The notes: generated from the sequence alone by a model not told the origin. Shown: positions 17,777 through 27,392, counted from the first letter of the stretch. The stretch: 64,000 bases of DNA from Photobacterium aquae (GCF_001029445.1 NZ_LDOT01000006.1:124001-188000), one strand, 5' to 3'. Numbers and translations are program-made.

Positions 17777-18967
17777 ATGACGACACAGCACAGTCGCACC
17801 CTCAGTTTCCAACTGATCATTATTCTTGGCGCTATTGGGGCACTCACCCCGTTGGCGATTGATATGTATTTGCCAGCCATGCCGACCATAGCCAGAGATT
17901 TAATGGTTAGCCCCGGGTTGGTTCAGGCCACATTAACTGCCTATACTGCCGGGTTTGCGGTCGGCCAGTTATTACATGGTCCTTTGGCTGATAGCTACGG
18001 TCGCAAGCCGATCCTGATTGGCGGGGTGGTGGCATTTGCCCTTGCGGCTATTTTCTGTGCGTTGTCTACCAATGTTATTGAGCTGACTTGGATCCGTGCT
18101 GCACAGGGCTTTGCTGGCGCAGCGGCAGCAGTAATTATTCAGGCCTTGGTACGCGATATGTTTGAGCGCGAAGAGTTTGCTCGAATGATGTCATTTATCA
18201 CCTTGGTCATGACGGTAGCTCCGCTGATTGCTCCTATGCTAGGTGGTTATTTGGCAATTTGGTTTGGCTGGCGTTCTATTTTCTGGGTATTGGCCATATT
18301 TGCCGTCGTTATTATTACGGCCGTTTTTTTGAAGATCCCGGAAACATTGCCCCCAGAAAAGCGCCTGCCGTTTCATATTGGCTCTACACTGCAAAATTAC
18401 GCTCGCATGCTAACGAGTCCTGTTGCGGTTGGTTTAGTGTTTTGCAGTGGCTTTTCGTTCGCCGGCATGTTTACGTTTTTAACCGTCGGGTCTTTTGTTT
18501 ACATTGATTTATATAATGTAGGCACGGAATACTTTGGCTTGCTGTTTGGCCTGAATGTTGTGTGCCTGATCGTTATGACTAGCCTTAATGGCCGATTAGT
18601 CAGAAAGAAAGGGTCGCATTGGATGTTGCGCTTTGGTCTTTCTGTTCAGTTTTTAGCCGGTGCAGGGTTGGTTTGTGGCCAGATACTGGGACTAGGCTTG
18701 TGGGGGGTAGTGATCCCTGTCATGCTATTCGTCGGTACTATCTCAATTATCGGTAGTAATACAATGGCGTGCTTGCTAGGCCGTTATCCTCATATGGCAG
18801 GAACGGCATCTTCTTTAGCTGGCACATTGCGATTCGGCACAGGAACAGTTGTAGGTGGTTTAGTGGCAATGATGCCCGATGCGACGGCATGGCCAATGGC
18901 CTTGACCATGGCGGTATGTGCATTATTATCAGCGGCATTTTACTGGTTCCTGTCACGCGAAGCGTAA
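17777..18967 (+). CDS. bcr: Bcr/CflA family multidrug efflux transporter
   Basis: A 396-residue, 12-TM MFS drug/H+ antiporter of the bicyclomycin-resistance type. Family features: LTPLAIDMYLPAMPTIA in TM1, GPLADSYGRKPILIGG between TM2 and TM3, and VAPLIAPMLGGYL (motif C) in TM5. ATG at 17777 is preferred over TTG 17759 because an AGGGG ribosome-binding site lies just upstream. It is next to rsuA as in E. coli, which supports bcr. It is followed after 8 bases by the DUF2913-like gene, so the two are likely co-transcribed. Confidence 0.88.
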   Translation: MTTQHSRTLSFQLIIILGAIGALTPLAIDMYLPAMPTIARDLMVSPGLVQATLTAYTAGFAVGQLLHGPLADSYGRKPILIGGVVAFALAAIFCALSTNVIELTWIRAAQGFAGAAAAVIIQALVRDMFEREEFARMMSFITLVMTVAPLIAPMLGGYLAIWFGWRSIFWVLAIFAVVIITAVFLKIPETLPPEKRLPFHIGSTLQNYARMLTSPVAVGLVFCSGFSFAGMFTFLTVGSFVYIDLYNVGTEYFGLLFGLNVVCLIVMTSLNGRLVRKKGSHWMLRFGLSVQFLAGAGLVCGQILGLGLWGVVIPVMLFVGTISIIGSNTMACLLGRYPHMAGTASSLAGTLRFGTGTVVGGLVAMMPDATAWPMALTMAVCALLSAAFYWFLSREA

Positions 18968-18975
18968 GGAAAACA

Positions 18976-19626
18976 ATGACGGCGTTCTATCAAGAAATTT
19001 ATAAAGTTGTATCAGAAGGCTTGCAGGAGCTTGCTGCCTCACAGCAATCTGGCAAGACACCGAAAAACCCAATTAGCGAAACGCATTTTATTAGTGCGTG
19101 GGTAACGAAGGCGATCAAACAGCAACGTTATGCCCATTGCGTGGCTAAAACGTTGTTGAGTTGGCAACAGCAAGCTCGAAGCATGGGTAAGCATGCCCAG
19201 CTAAAACAGCAGTTTGAGCAGTTCGAAAAGACGTATGGTGGCATTTTGCAGGACAATGGTGAAGCTGAAGCGGTAACCATGACGAAGTTGCAGGCATTCT
19301 ACCAAGCCCTAGAAGCGAATGGGTGGATAGTTACCACCGAATACGAAGTAAATCGCAAGGTGACACACCATACCGATGGCCAGGCTTCGTTGGTTGTTTG
19401 TGCGACGCAGGCTAAAGCGGCGTTTGCTGAAAATGGCGAGTTAGTTAAGCCTTTGTCCTTGTTTATCCGTGGTACTGTGCCGGAGGCAATAGATGCAGCG
19501 TATGGCGAGGGGATCTTGTTGTATAAGGTTACGGATTACAAGTCGATCGTGAAATATCACGGCGAGTATGTGCTTTATCCGCACAATGCAGGAAGCCACC
19601 TTCCTGAAGTACCTAGTTTGCAATAA
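18976..19626 (+). CDS. DUF2913-like cytosolic protein
   Basis: A 216-residue soluble protein. The frame runs upstream to 18769 inside bcr, but the ATG at 18976 follows AAGGA and begins 8 bases after bcr, so that is the chosen start. The N-terminal half is helical and Gln-rich (QQRYAHCVAKTLLSWQQQAR), and a beta-rich half follows. Composition and opening (YQEIYKVVSEGLQELAAS) fit DUF2913, a family largely limited to vibrios; this is from memory, not a search. The function is unknown. Pairing with bcr may be only transcriptional. Confidence 0.65.
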   Translation: MTAFYQEIYKVVSEGLQELAASQQSGKTPKNPISETHFISAWVTKAIKQQRYAHCVAKTLLSWQQQARSMGKHAQLKQQFEQFEKTYGGILQDNGEAEAVTMTKLQAFYQALEANGWIVTTEYEVNRKVTHHTDGQASLVVCATQAKAAFAENGELVKPLSLFIRGTVPEAIDAAYGEGILLYKVTDYKSIVKYHGEYVLYPHNAGSHLPEVPSLQ

Positions 19627-19645
19627 GCAAGATAGCATCAATTTG

Positions 19646-19672
19646 AAACGAGAGCCTTGGCTCTCGTTTTTT
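19646..19672 (+). terminator. Terminator of the bcr-DUF2913 unit
   Basis: An 11-bp stem AAACGAGAGCC/GGCTCTCGTTT with a TT loop and a T-run. The A-rich left arm could also let it act on the opposite strand, though the minus-strand gene ends 70 bases away. Confidence 0.88.
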
Positions 19673-19744
19673 ATGTTAATTATCCCAGTCAGTGAGCCGA
19701 GATAGGGGAAGAATATTGACAATAAGCCTGTTATTAGCCACTGC

Positions 19745-21208
19745 CTATATGGTCTCGGTTTTCCCTTCTTGCGCTTTGGCTTTGCAGCGCTTTACTACGG
19801 CATGGGCCATGCCTCGGAAAATGAATAAGTGAGCAGGCATCATGGCAAACCAATACAGTAAACCGGAAAACCCTGCGGGGTGCCACCAAGCCCGGATATC
19901 AATTTCACGGTGATCGCCCTTGTCCTCAATGGTGAACTCTAGCCTTCCGAGACCTGGCGCCTTCATACCAAAAAGTAGTGACAAGAACCTGTTGGGTTCG
20001 AGTTTAATGACCTTCCATGAATCAACGCGATCACCCAAAGCCAATGTATTGGGATCTCTACGGTAGCGTTGCATCGCATTTCCGCCGATGGCCGCATCCA
20101 TCCATTCTCTGATCCGCCATAGGACGTTGGCAAAAAAATAGCCTTCCTTCCCCCCGACTAATTGCACTTGCTGCCATAGCTGCTCTGCTGTGGCGTCGGT
20201 TTTGAGCTTGTAACCGGCTTGTTTGGGGTAATAGCCATATCCAGATTGCCAACGGGCAAGGGCATCGGGGTCGAACCCCCATATTTCACTGCGAACGACT
20301 TCGGTTTCGTGACGAAGCGATTCTTCAACGGCTTCATCGTAGCTGAGGAGGTATTGTGGTATCAGTGATTGGATAGCACTGCCGTTGGCATCTAGATTGT
20401 GGCCTAGGCCGCCAATTAAGGCTTGGGCAATATTCGTGGGTACAGACGTCACAATGCGTAGCCAGCGGGCGGCAAACTTAGGAGTGAGAAAAGGAACTGC
20501 TAGGATCCGTGCTGTTTTGCCTGCATGCTTGCTTATAGTCTCTAGTTGGGTGGCATAGCTGATATTTTCTGGGCCGGCAATATCCATAATCTGATGCCGG
20601 CTGGGCTGGAACTTTAGTAGCTCTTGCAAATAGTAGAGCAGGTTGCGTAATGCGATGGGGGAATTTTTAGAATGTACCCACTTGGGGGTGATCAGAATAG
20701 GGAAATGATAGACAAAATCACGCATCACCTCGAAAGCGGCGGAACCCGGGCCGACAATAATGCCTGCCCGTAATTCGGTGATGGGCACGCCGCTTTCGCG
20801 TAGAATTTCTCCCGTGGCTCGACGCGCCGCTAGATGATCTGATGATTCACCGTCACTGGGTTGTAATGCCCCGAGGTAAATGACCCGTTTGACGTCGCTA
20901 TTGGCCAATGCGCTGCTGAAATTGCGAGCGCCTTCGAGTTCGATATCGATGAAATCATGGCCATGATTCATACCGTGGACAAGAAAGAAAACGGTATCTA
21001 TCCCAGAGAGCAACTGGGGTAAGTTATCAGGTTGGTTGAGATCTAGATAGTTGAGTTCAATGTTATTGCTATGTTCCCAGCCGCGTTGTTGGAGCAGTGT
21101 GATATTACGGGCACAGGCTTGTACTTTATAGCCTGAATTGGCCAGCGCAGGAACAAGGTGACTCCCCACATAGCCTGAAGCTCCGACGACCAGAATCGTT
21201 TCTTCCAT
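19745..21208 (-). CDS. NAD(P)-binding epimerase-like protein with C-terminal DUF2867 domain
   Basis: A 487-residue two-domain protein. An atypical short-chain dehydrogenase Rossmann domain (LVVGASGYVGSHLVPAL, about 6-22) covers the first 300 residues. A DUF2867 domain follows (about 325-475), with RYRRDPNTLALGDRVDSW, FTIEDKGDHREIDIRAWWHP and a hydrophobic tail WFAMMPAHLFIFRGM. The NmrA/SDR part probably binds NAD(P); the typical YxxxK pair is not evident, so catalysis is uncertain. It is divergent from the AttEFGH-type operon. Substrate unknown. Confidence 0.82.
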   Translation of the reverse strand: MEETILVVGASGYVGSHLVPALANSGYKVQACARNITLLQQRGWEHSNNIELNYLDLNQPDNLPQLLSGIDTVFFLVHGMNHGHDFIDIELEGARNFSSALANSDVKRVIYLGALQPSDGESSDHLAARRATGEILRESGVPITELRAGIIVGPGSAAFEVMRDFVYHFPILITPKWVHSKNSPIALRNLLYYLQELLKFQPSRHQIMDIAGPENISYATQLETISKHAGKTARILAVPFLTPKFAARWLRIVTSVPTNIAQALIGGLGHNLDANGSAIQSLIPQYLLSYDEAVEESLRHETEVVRSEIWGFDPDALARWQSGYGYYPKQAGYKLKTDATAEQLWQQVQLVGGKEGYFFANVLWRIREWMDAAIGGNAMQRYRRDPNTLALGDRVDSWKVIKLEPNRFLSLLFGMKAPGLGRLEFTIEDKGDHREIDIRAWWHPAGFSGLLYWFAMMPAHLFIFRGMAHAVVKRCKAKAQEGKTETI

Positions 21209-21579
21209 AAAAGTGATGCTCCATATCGGTCATATCCTCGTATAAATGTAGTGGAAATTAGCACCAAGTACTTTGGTGCTTGGGTAACAACATAAGGGAA
21301 AGAGCAAAATTGTGAGTAATGGAGGAAAATGGTTATTAAACTGTCAATGCGGTAATATATCCCCACGATGGCAGATAATTAACCGGTTGTGGATATCGTT
21401 TGTCTGCTAAGTACTTTGTTTTTATTGTTTTTGTTGTCGCTGCCCAGAAGATTTGCCCAGATTGTGGCCAGTTTATCGTGATCTTTGCAGCTTTTGTGAA
21501 TAACTAAGCCAAAGTGCTTTATCGCAAGAGTTGATTGCTGTAAATTTCAGGCGATTTCGTTTCCTGACTGAGGACAATA
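21209..21579. other. Divergent intergenic region
   Basis: 371 AT-rich bases between the DUF2867 gene and the ABC operon. GAGGA at about 21570-21574 is the ribosome-binding site of the ATPase gene. No operator or RNA element is recognised. Confidence 0.45.
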
Positions 21580-22251
21580 ATGTTACGACTAGTCGAGCTC
21601 TGCAAAGGTTATTTGGATGGTGATGAGTACCATTCGGTTTTGCAGGGTGCTGAGCTACAACTTAAGCAGGGTGAGCAACTTGCCTTGATGGGGGAGAGTG
21701 GCTCAGGAAAAAGTACATTGCTTAATTTAATTGCCGGTCTTGATACGGTTGGGTCTGGTGAGGTGTGGTTAGGTGATGTGCCGATTCATGCTATTTCAGA
21801 GCGTGAACGAACCGCGATACGACGTAATAATATTGGCCTTGTCTTTCAACAGTTTAATCTCTTGCCTACCTTAACAACCGCAGACAATATCCGCTTTTGC
21901 CGCCAACTGAAAGGGTTGGATGATAAGCCTGAACTGTGGCGTCAAATTATCTCTGCTTTAGATCTCATGCCACTGCTTCATCGTTACCCAGAGGAAATGT
22001 CTGGGGGACAGCAGCAACGTGCAGCGATAGCGCGGGCGTTATACATGGAGCCACAAATTTTGTTGGCGGATGAGCCGACCGGTAGTTTGGATGAACGCAA
22101 TGCCGGTGCGGTGATACGTCTATTGGTTGGTTTGACCAAAAAGCTGAATTGCACCTTGCTACTTGTGACTCACAGTAAGCAGGTCGCCGAGTATATGAGC
22201 GGCTGTATTCGCCTACAGGGAGGGCAATTGCATGTCGTTCCCCGTCGCTAA
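21580..22251 (+). CDS. ABC transporter ATP-binding protein (LolD/MacB-like, AttE type)
   Basis: A 223-residue ATPase of the LolD/MacB/FtsE class. Walker A GESGSGKST (K44), Q-loop FQQFNLL, signature MSGGQQQRAAIARAL, Walker B ILLADEPTGSLD and switch H in LLVTHSKQ. Its 3' end overlaps the permease gene by 20 bases, so translation is coupled. With the following permease and lipocalin-like lipoprotein it matches the AttEFGH arrangement known from gammaproteobacteria and Agrobacterium, whose substrate is unresolved. Such mechanotransmission ABC systems often act on lipoproteins or envelope lipids. Confidence 0.9.
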   Translation: MLRLVELCKGYLDGDEYHSVLQGAELQLKQGEQLALMGESGSGKSTLLNLIAGLDTVGSGEVWLGDVPIHAISERERTAIRRNNIGLVFQQFNLLPTLTTADNIRFCRQLKGLDDKPELWRQIISALDLMPLLHRYPEEMSGGQQQRAAIARALYMEPQILLADEPTGSLDERNAGAVIRLLVGLTKKLNCTLLLVTHSKQVAEYMSGCIRLQGGQLHVVPRR

Positions 22252-24697
22252 TGCGCTTTGGGGGCATTACAAGCGCCACCCGTTGCAGGTTGTGTTGTTG
22301 TGGTTTGGTTTGACGTTGGGTATCGCACTCCTTGTTGGGGTGATGGGGGTCAACCAGCAAGCCCGTGAAAGTTACCGTGACGGTGAGCAACTTTTTTCGA
22401 ATCCTTTTCCTTACCGTATTCGGCATGTACAGCCGTCATTGCATGTACCACAAGGCTTTTATGTTCAGCTAAAGCGCGAAGGTTTTAAGCAGTGCGTTCC
22501 GCTTGATCAGATCAACGTGGCATTAGCCTCAGGGCGGCATATCGATATTATCGGTGTGGATCCCCTTGCACTATATTCCAGTTTCAAAGGGCATCGGAGC
22601 ATTGGGTCGGATAATGCCGCGCAAATGCTATCGCTAATGAGCCCGCCTTACCCGCTATTGATTGGTGAGCAATTTGCCAAATACCTTGATATTGCTGATG
22701 GCCAGCAACTTACCCTTGAGAGCGGTAGGACGATCGGACCTGTCGTTGTTGTTAAGCAAGAGCAAATTCAAGGTCCTCGATTAATCGCGGATATGTCGCT
22801 GATCCGTCAACTTCAGCCTAGTTCGGGGGTCGATGCGGTTCTGTGTGGTGTGATGCCTGCCTCGGAACTGCGCCGCCTTGAGCATGCCTTGCCGATGGCG
22901 CTGAAACTGGAAAAGCAGGAAAGTGCCGGACTTGAACCGCTGACCAAGGCCTTCCATATGAACTTGTTCGCGATGGGGATGCTGGCCTTTGTGGTGGGGT
23001 TATTTATTTTCTATCAGGCTATGTCTCTTTCTCTTACACAGCGACAGCCGCTGGTGGGCTTGATGCGACAGGCTGGGGTATCGTCGTTTCAGTTGGCCCG
23101 CGTATTGGCGTTGGAGCTAGTGGTTTGGATTATTCTGGGTTTACTGGGCGGTAATGTTCTGGGGTTGTTCTTGGCTGAGCAATTATTACCGTCGGTGGCT
23201 GAAACCCTCAATGATCTATACGGAGCCAATGTGAGCCTATCGGTTACGTGGCAGTGGGAATGGGGACTGGCATCACTTGCGATAGCGGTATTAGGTTGTT
23301 TGTTTGCCTGTGGTTGGCCGTTAATGCGCCTTATTCGTACTCAGCCAACGCGTTTGGCCGGGCACATGTCTTTGATCCGGATTAGCGGCCGAGAGTTTGC
23401 CATTCAGGCTTTGGTGTCCTGTTTCTTTATTGGCATGGCTTGGGCAATTTATCAACTTCCGCACGGGCAGCAGGCAGGATTTGTGCTTATTGCCTTTATC
23501 TTGATTGCCTCGGCATTGGGTATGCCGTTTTTGGTGTGGCAACTTTTTTCGTTGTTTGCCAAGCTGACTCGTTCTGCTCGTTTGCGTTGGTTTTTTACCG
23601 ATGCTGCGGCGAGCTTGAGTTATCGTGGTGTTGCTGCAATGGCGTTTATGCTGGCGTTGGCAACCAATATTGGCATGGAGACTATGGTCGGTAGTTTCCG
23701 AACAACGACACAGGTTTGGCTGGATCAGCGGTTGTCGGCCGATATTTACGTGCGTCCATCGTTGAATATGGCCTCACGGATGAGTGGTTGGCTGGCAGAA
23801 CGCGATGAGGTGAAAACCGTCTGGTGGCAATTTAGCAAAGAACTACCATCAGATCTGGGGACGTTGCAGGTTGTGAGTATCGGTGGGTCACAGGCGGAAA
23901 AAAGTGCCTTGTCCATGAAGTCCACCTTGGATTCATTCTGGCAGCGTTTCCATCTTGGCCGCTCGGTTCTTGTCAGTGAGTCATTGGCCATCAAGCAAGG
24001 GTGGAAGGTTGGCGATGAAGTCACCTTGGCCGCGCCACTTAACAAAAAGTGGTTGGTAGCCGGTATTTATTATGATTACGGCAATCCGTACGGGCAGGTG
24101 ATGATCCCTGAAAAACGCTGGCGCCAATATTGGCCGCACCGGGGACAGATAGGCTTGGCTATTCACCTTAAACCCGACACCGATGCGATGGCGATGATTT
24201 CAGAGATGGGGGAAACCTTCCGCTTGCCGCCTGAGCGTATTCGTAACAATACAGAGTTGATGGTTCAGGCGATGAATGTGTTTGATCGGACATTCATTGT
24301 CACGGCGACACTTGGTAAGTTGACGTTGTTTATTGCTGTCTGTGGCTTGTTTTTTGCCACCGTGGCGGGAGAGTTGTCGCGGATGCGCCAGTTTGCATTA
24401 CTGCGCTGTATGGGGATGACCGGACGGGAATTGGCGATCCTCGGTGGTGGGCAATTGTTAGTGTTGGGACTGATTACGGCATTGATTGCGCTGCCGATGG
24501 GGCTTATTTTGGCCCAGTTGTTGATAGATATTGTCTTGAAATACTCCTTTGGTTGGACAATGCCAATTGAATATTTCCCGGTAGATTATTTAGTGTCGTT
24601 AGGCTCGGCATTGGCGGTGTTGGTGATTGCAGGTGGTTGGCATGTTTGGCGTTTGGTAAACCGCTCAGCCATGATGTCACTGCGGGAGGCGTTCTAA
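22232..24697 (+). CDS. Fused FtsX-type ABC permease (AttF-AttG type)
   Basis: 821 residues, about twice the size of a single FtsX permease. An N-terminal TM (about 18-40) and large periplasmic region are followed by a 3-4 TM FtsX block (about 245-380), two more TMs (about 390-445), a second periplasmic region (about 465-690) and a C-terminal FtsX block (about 690-810). The duplicated layout agrees with fused AttF and AttG components. GGGAGGG lies before the ATG, within the end of the ATPase gene. It ends by sharing one base with the lipoprotein start (TAATG). Confidence 0.88.
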   Translation: MSFPVANALWGHYKRHPLQVVLLWFGLTLGIALLVGVMGVNQQARESYRDGEQLFSNPFPYRIRHVQPSLHVPQGFYVQLKREGFKQCVPLDQINVALASGRHIDIIGVDPLALYSSFKGHRSIGSDNAAQMLSLMSPPYPLLIGEQFAKYLDIADGQQLTLESGRTIGPVVVVKQEQIQGPRLIADMSLIRQLQPSSGVDAVLCGVMPASELRRLEHALPMALKLEKQESAGLEPLTKAFHMNLFAMGMLAFVVGLFIFYQAMSLSLTQRQPLVGLMRQAGVSSFQLARVLALELVVWIILGLLGGNVLGLFLAEQLLPSVAETLNDLYGANVSLSVTWQWEWGLASLAIAVLGCLFACGWPLMRLIRTQPTRLAGHMSLIRISGREFAIQALVSCFFIGMAWAIYQLPHGQQAGFVLIAFILIASALGMPFLVWQLFSLFAKLTRSARLRWFFTDAAASLSYRGVAAMAFMLALATNIGMETMVGSFRTTTQVWLDQRLSADIYVRPSLNMASRMSGWLAERDEVKTVWWQFSKELPSDLGTLQVVSIGGSQAEKSALSMKSTLDSFWQRFHLGRSVLVSESLAIKQGWKVGDEVTLAAPLNKKWLVAGIYYDYGNPYGQVMIPEKRWRQYWPHRGQIGLAIHLKPDTDAMAMISEMGETFRLPPERIRNNTELMVQAMNVFDRTFIVTATLGKLTLFIAVCGLFFATVAGELSRMRQFALLRCMGMTGRELAILGGGQLLVLGLITALIALPMGLILAQLLIDIVLKYSFGWTMPIEYFPVDYLVSLGSALAVLVIAGGWHVWRLVNRSAMMSLREAF

Positions 24698-25791
24698 TGC
24701 TGAAACAGCAGTATAAAAACACGTTACTGATGTTATGGGTCATGATTGCCAGTATTGCACTTGTGGGGTGCGGGCAAAAAGAGGAACCGGTTAATCGTTC
24801 GGTGTCCGTTCTTAATGCAGATGGCGGTAGCCAGTTTGCCCCTGTTGTTCCCGGACGTACTTTTTCCTTTCCGCAAGATCACCTGCCTCATCCTGAATTT
24901 AGGACTGAATGGTGGTATTTGACGGCAAACGTAGAAAGTGAGACGGGGGAGCAGTTCGGGATACAGTGGACATTGTTCCGTTCGGCAGCGTCGGCAGAAA
25001 AGGGAACGGGTTGGAATAATCCTCAGCGTTATATGGCCCACGTTGTTGTGACCGGAGCTGAAAAAATGTGGGCGGCTGAACGCTTTGCCCGTGGGGGAAT
25101 TGGGCAGGCAGGAGTGATGGGGCATCCGTTTAAGGCATGGCTGGATAATTGGCAGTGGCACTCATTTAGCGATTCACCGTTCCCCGCCGTAGTCTCCTTT
25201 TCCGATACAGGAATGCAGGCTAATTTACGCGTTAAACAGCAAGGGAATTGGGTTTTGCAAGGTGACAAGGGGTATAGCCAAAAACACCAGACAAAGCCAA
25301 TTGCCTCTTATTATTACAGTGCGCCTTTTCTATCCGTCGAGGGGGAACTGGTTCTCGATGGTAAAACGTACAGGGTGTCGGGACAAGGTTGGTTTGACCG
25401 GGAATGGAGTAGTACCGGCATGGCCGAATCGCAACTCGGCTGGGATTGGTTTTCTCTGCACCTAAATGATGGAAGTGCGCTGATGCTGTATCAGATCAGG
25501 GAAAAAAATTCGCGCCCCTATTATTTTGGCTCATTGAGTTGGCCGGATGGACGCACTGAGGTGATTGATGCTGATGCTATCAGATTGACACCGAAGTCAT
25601 TCACCACCCATGGCGATAAAACGTATCCACTGAATTGGTATGTGGAGATCCCTTCGAAAGGGATTCAGCTAGAGTTAGATGCTGTGCGAGAAGAGCAATG
25701 GTTGCCGTTTGTATTCTCTTATTGGGAAGGGCCGATAGTGGTCTCTGGTAGTCATACGGGACAAGGATTTATGGAGCTGACTGGCTACTGA
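24697..25791 (+). CDS. Lipocalin-like (AttH/CrtC-fold) lipoprotein
   Basis: A 364-residue lipoprotein: a type II signal peptide ends in the lipobox ALVGC (C25). The mature part carries the AttH/carotenoid 1,2-hydratase-like beta-barrel pair, with the diagnostic FPQDHLPHPEFRTEWWYLTA (about 61-80) and WFDREWSS. Residues after the Cys are Gly-Gln, so no Asp+2 retention signal is present and outer-membrane sorting is likely. The start overlaps the permease stop (TAATG) and has GGGAGG upstream. As the AttH partner it probably binds a hydrophobic ligand or lipid handled by the ABC complex; that is inference. Confidence 0.88.
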   Translation: MLKQQYKNTLLMLWVMIASIALVGCGQKEEPVNRSVSVLNADGGSQFAPVVPGRTFSFPQDHLPHPEFRTEWWYLTANVESETGEQFGIQWTLFRSAASAEKGTGWNNPQRYMAHVVVTGAEKMWAAERFARGGIGQAGVMGHPFKAWLDNWQWHSFSDSPFPAVVSFSDTGMQANLRVKQQGNWVLQGDKGYSQKHQTKPIASYYYSAPFLSVEGELVLDGKTYRVSGQGWFDREWSSTGMAESQLGWDWFSLHLNDGSALMLYQIREKNSRPYYFGSLSWPDGRTEVIDADAIRLTPKSFTTHGDKTYPLNWYVEIPSKGIQLELDAVREEQWLPFVFSYWEGPIVVSGSHTGQGFMELTGY

Positions 25792-25854
25792 TAGATCATG
25801 GCCAGATAATGTGCGCAGTGTCAGCAGCTCTATGCGACATATAGGAAGTTAGAC

Positions 25855-27177
25855 GTGTTAGAAAAACTACAACTTGATGAAGCCTCACTAACTCAGCGAT
25901 TGATGAATCACCGGCGTGAATTTCACCGTTATCCAGAAGCCGCGTGGCGGGAGTTTTTTACAACTAGCCGAATTGCCAGCCAACTGGAAGCGATGGGTTA
26001 TACCTTGCATTTCGGGGATACGATCATCAATCGCGAAGCCATTATGGGGCGTGATGAAGAGTTGGTCGTCAAAGCTCAGGAGAGGGCGCTTAATTGGGGG
26101 GCGGATCTTGGTCACTTGGCTCAGATGGATGGCCTTACCGGTGTGGGGGCTGTTTTAGAAACAGGAAAGGCGGGGCCGGTGATTGCGCTTCGTTTTGATA
26201 TTGATGCGGTTGAGGTGATGGAAAGCCAAGATGACTCCCACCGCCCACGTTTTCTGGGGTTCGCGTCGTTGGCTCCTGGTATTGCTCATGCCTGTGGTCA
26301 TGATGCTCACGCATCTATCGGGTTGGGCGTTGCAGAAGTACTGGCGGCAAATCGTGATAGTCTGTGCGGAACAATAAAATTGTTGTTTCAGCCAGCTGAA
26401 GAAGGATGCCGCGCAGGTAAGGCGATAGCCGAAAGTGGCTGGCTCGATGACATTGATTATTTCTTTGCTGCCCATATTGGCATGAACGTGCCAAGCGGCA
26501 CGTTGGTCTGCGATCCGCAGCATTTCCTGTGTAGTTCAAAATTTGATATCCATTTTACAGGAAAGCCTGCCCATGCGGGGATTGAGCCAAATGCCGGTCA
26601 GAATGCGCTGGCTGCGGCTTGTACGGCGGTCGCACAGATGTTGGCGATACCTCGCCATCGTGATGGTATGACCCGCATCAATATTGGCCAGATGCACGCC
26701 GGTGACGGTCGCAATGTGATTCCGGCCAACGCGGTATTGATGGGGGAAACCCGTGGTGAAAATCGCGAGTTAAATACCTACATGTTCCAGCAGGTTGAAA
26801 ATATCGCGCAAGCTTCTGCAATGATGCATGGCGTAAAAGTGAAGATTTTCCCGCAGGGTGAGGCGATTGAGCTAGAAAATGATACAGAGTTAGTTGATTT
26901 GTTGTCTAGTATTGGCCTCGCCAGCGGGTTTAGCGAAGTGATCCGCGAGAAAGATTTTGGTGCCAGCGAAGATGCGGGATATTTGGTTGACCGTGTCCAA
27001 AGCAATGGCGGCAAGGCGATTTACTGCCTGGTCGGTTCTGATCTGACCGCGGGTCACCACAACGGTGATTTTGATATCGACGAAAGCCGAATGTTGCCTG
27101 CTGTCAAATTGCTACTTAATGCCGTTAGTCAAACTATGGTCATTGACCATAGTCGAGCCGATCGCGCTGCCGTGTAG
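25855..27177 (+). CDS. AbgA-like M20-family aminobenzoyl-glutamate/amidohydrolase
   Basis: A 440-residue M20D metallopeptidase close in length and sequence to E. coli AbgA (436 aa), the A subunit of p-aminobenzoyl-glutamate hydrolase. Two-metal ligands: RFDIDA (D115 region), HACGHDAH (C147, H149), QPAEEG (E182/E183), AAHIG and GHHN near the C-terminus. The dimerisation domain includes FTGKPAHAG. GTG start with AGGAAG 7 bases upstream. No abgB or abgT partner is adjacent, so it may act alone on another acyl-amino acid. It lies 63 bases after the AttH-type gene and may be part of that operon. Confidence 0.82.
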   Translation: MLEKLQLDEASLTQRLMNHRREFHRYPEAAWREFFTTSRIASQLEAMGYTLHFGDTIINREAIMGRDEELVVKAQERALNWGADLGHLAQMDGLTGVGAVLETGKAGPVIALRFDIDAVEVMESQDDSHRPRFLGFASLAPGIAHACGHDAHASIGLGVAEVLAANRDSLCGTIKLLFQPAEEGCRAGKAIAESGWLDDIDYFFAAHIGMNVPSGTLVCDPQHFLCSSKFDIHFTGKPAHAGIEPNAGQNALAAACTAVAQMLAIPRHRDGMTRINIGQMHAGDGRNVIPANAVLMGETRGENRELNTYMFQQVENIAQASAMMHGVKVKIFPQGEAIELENDTELVDLLSSIGLASGFSEVIREKDFGASEDAGYLVDRVQSNGGKAIYCLVGSDLTAGHHNGDFDIDESRMLPAVKLLLNAVSQTMVIDHSRADRAAV

Positions 27178-27214
27178 TACTACGCTTCAGAACACCTGCC
27201 TTTGAATATCTATC

Positions 27215-27239
27215 AAGCCCCGATATTTTCGGGGCTTTT
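27215..27239 (+). terminator. Terminator of the amidohydrolase gene
   Basis: An AAGCCCCGA/TCGGGGCTT-type stem with a short T/A loop and a T-run, 38 bases after the stop. Confidence 0.87.
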
Positions 27240-27299
27240 GTCTATCAATCATCCTCAGTATTGGCTCATACATAGCGTAGGAAAGTATTTTTGTTAAGA

Positions 27300-27312
27300 C
27301 AGGAAATTCCTG
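27300..27312. promoter_or_regulatory. Palindrome CAGGAA-A-TTCCTG upstream of the efflux operon
   Basis: A perfect 6-1-6 inverted repeat 81 bases before the first gene of the efflux/K+ channel operon, in its presumed promoter. It could be a repressor operator; no regulator gene adjoins it. Confidence 0.35.
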
Positions 27313-27392
27313 CACTAACTCATAATTCTTCTAGCATTAAAATCATATTCAAGATCAAACGCAGGCGAGATCTGGCAGTGTGAGGGGGATGG

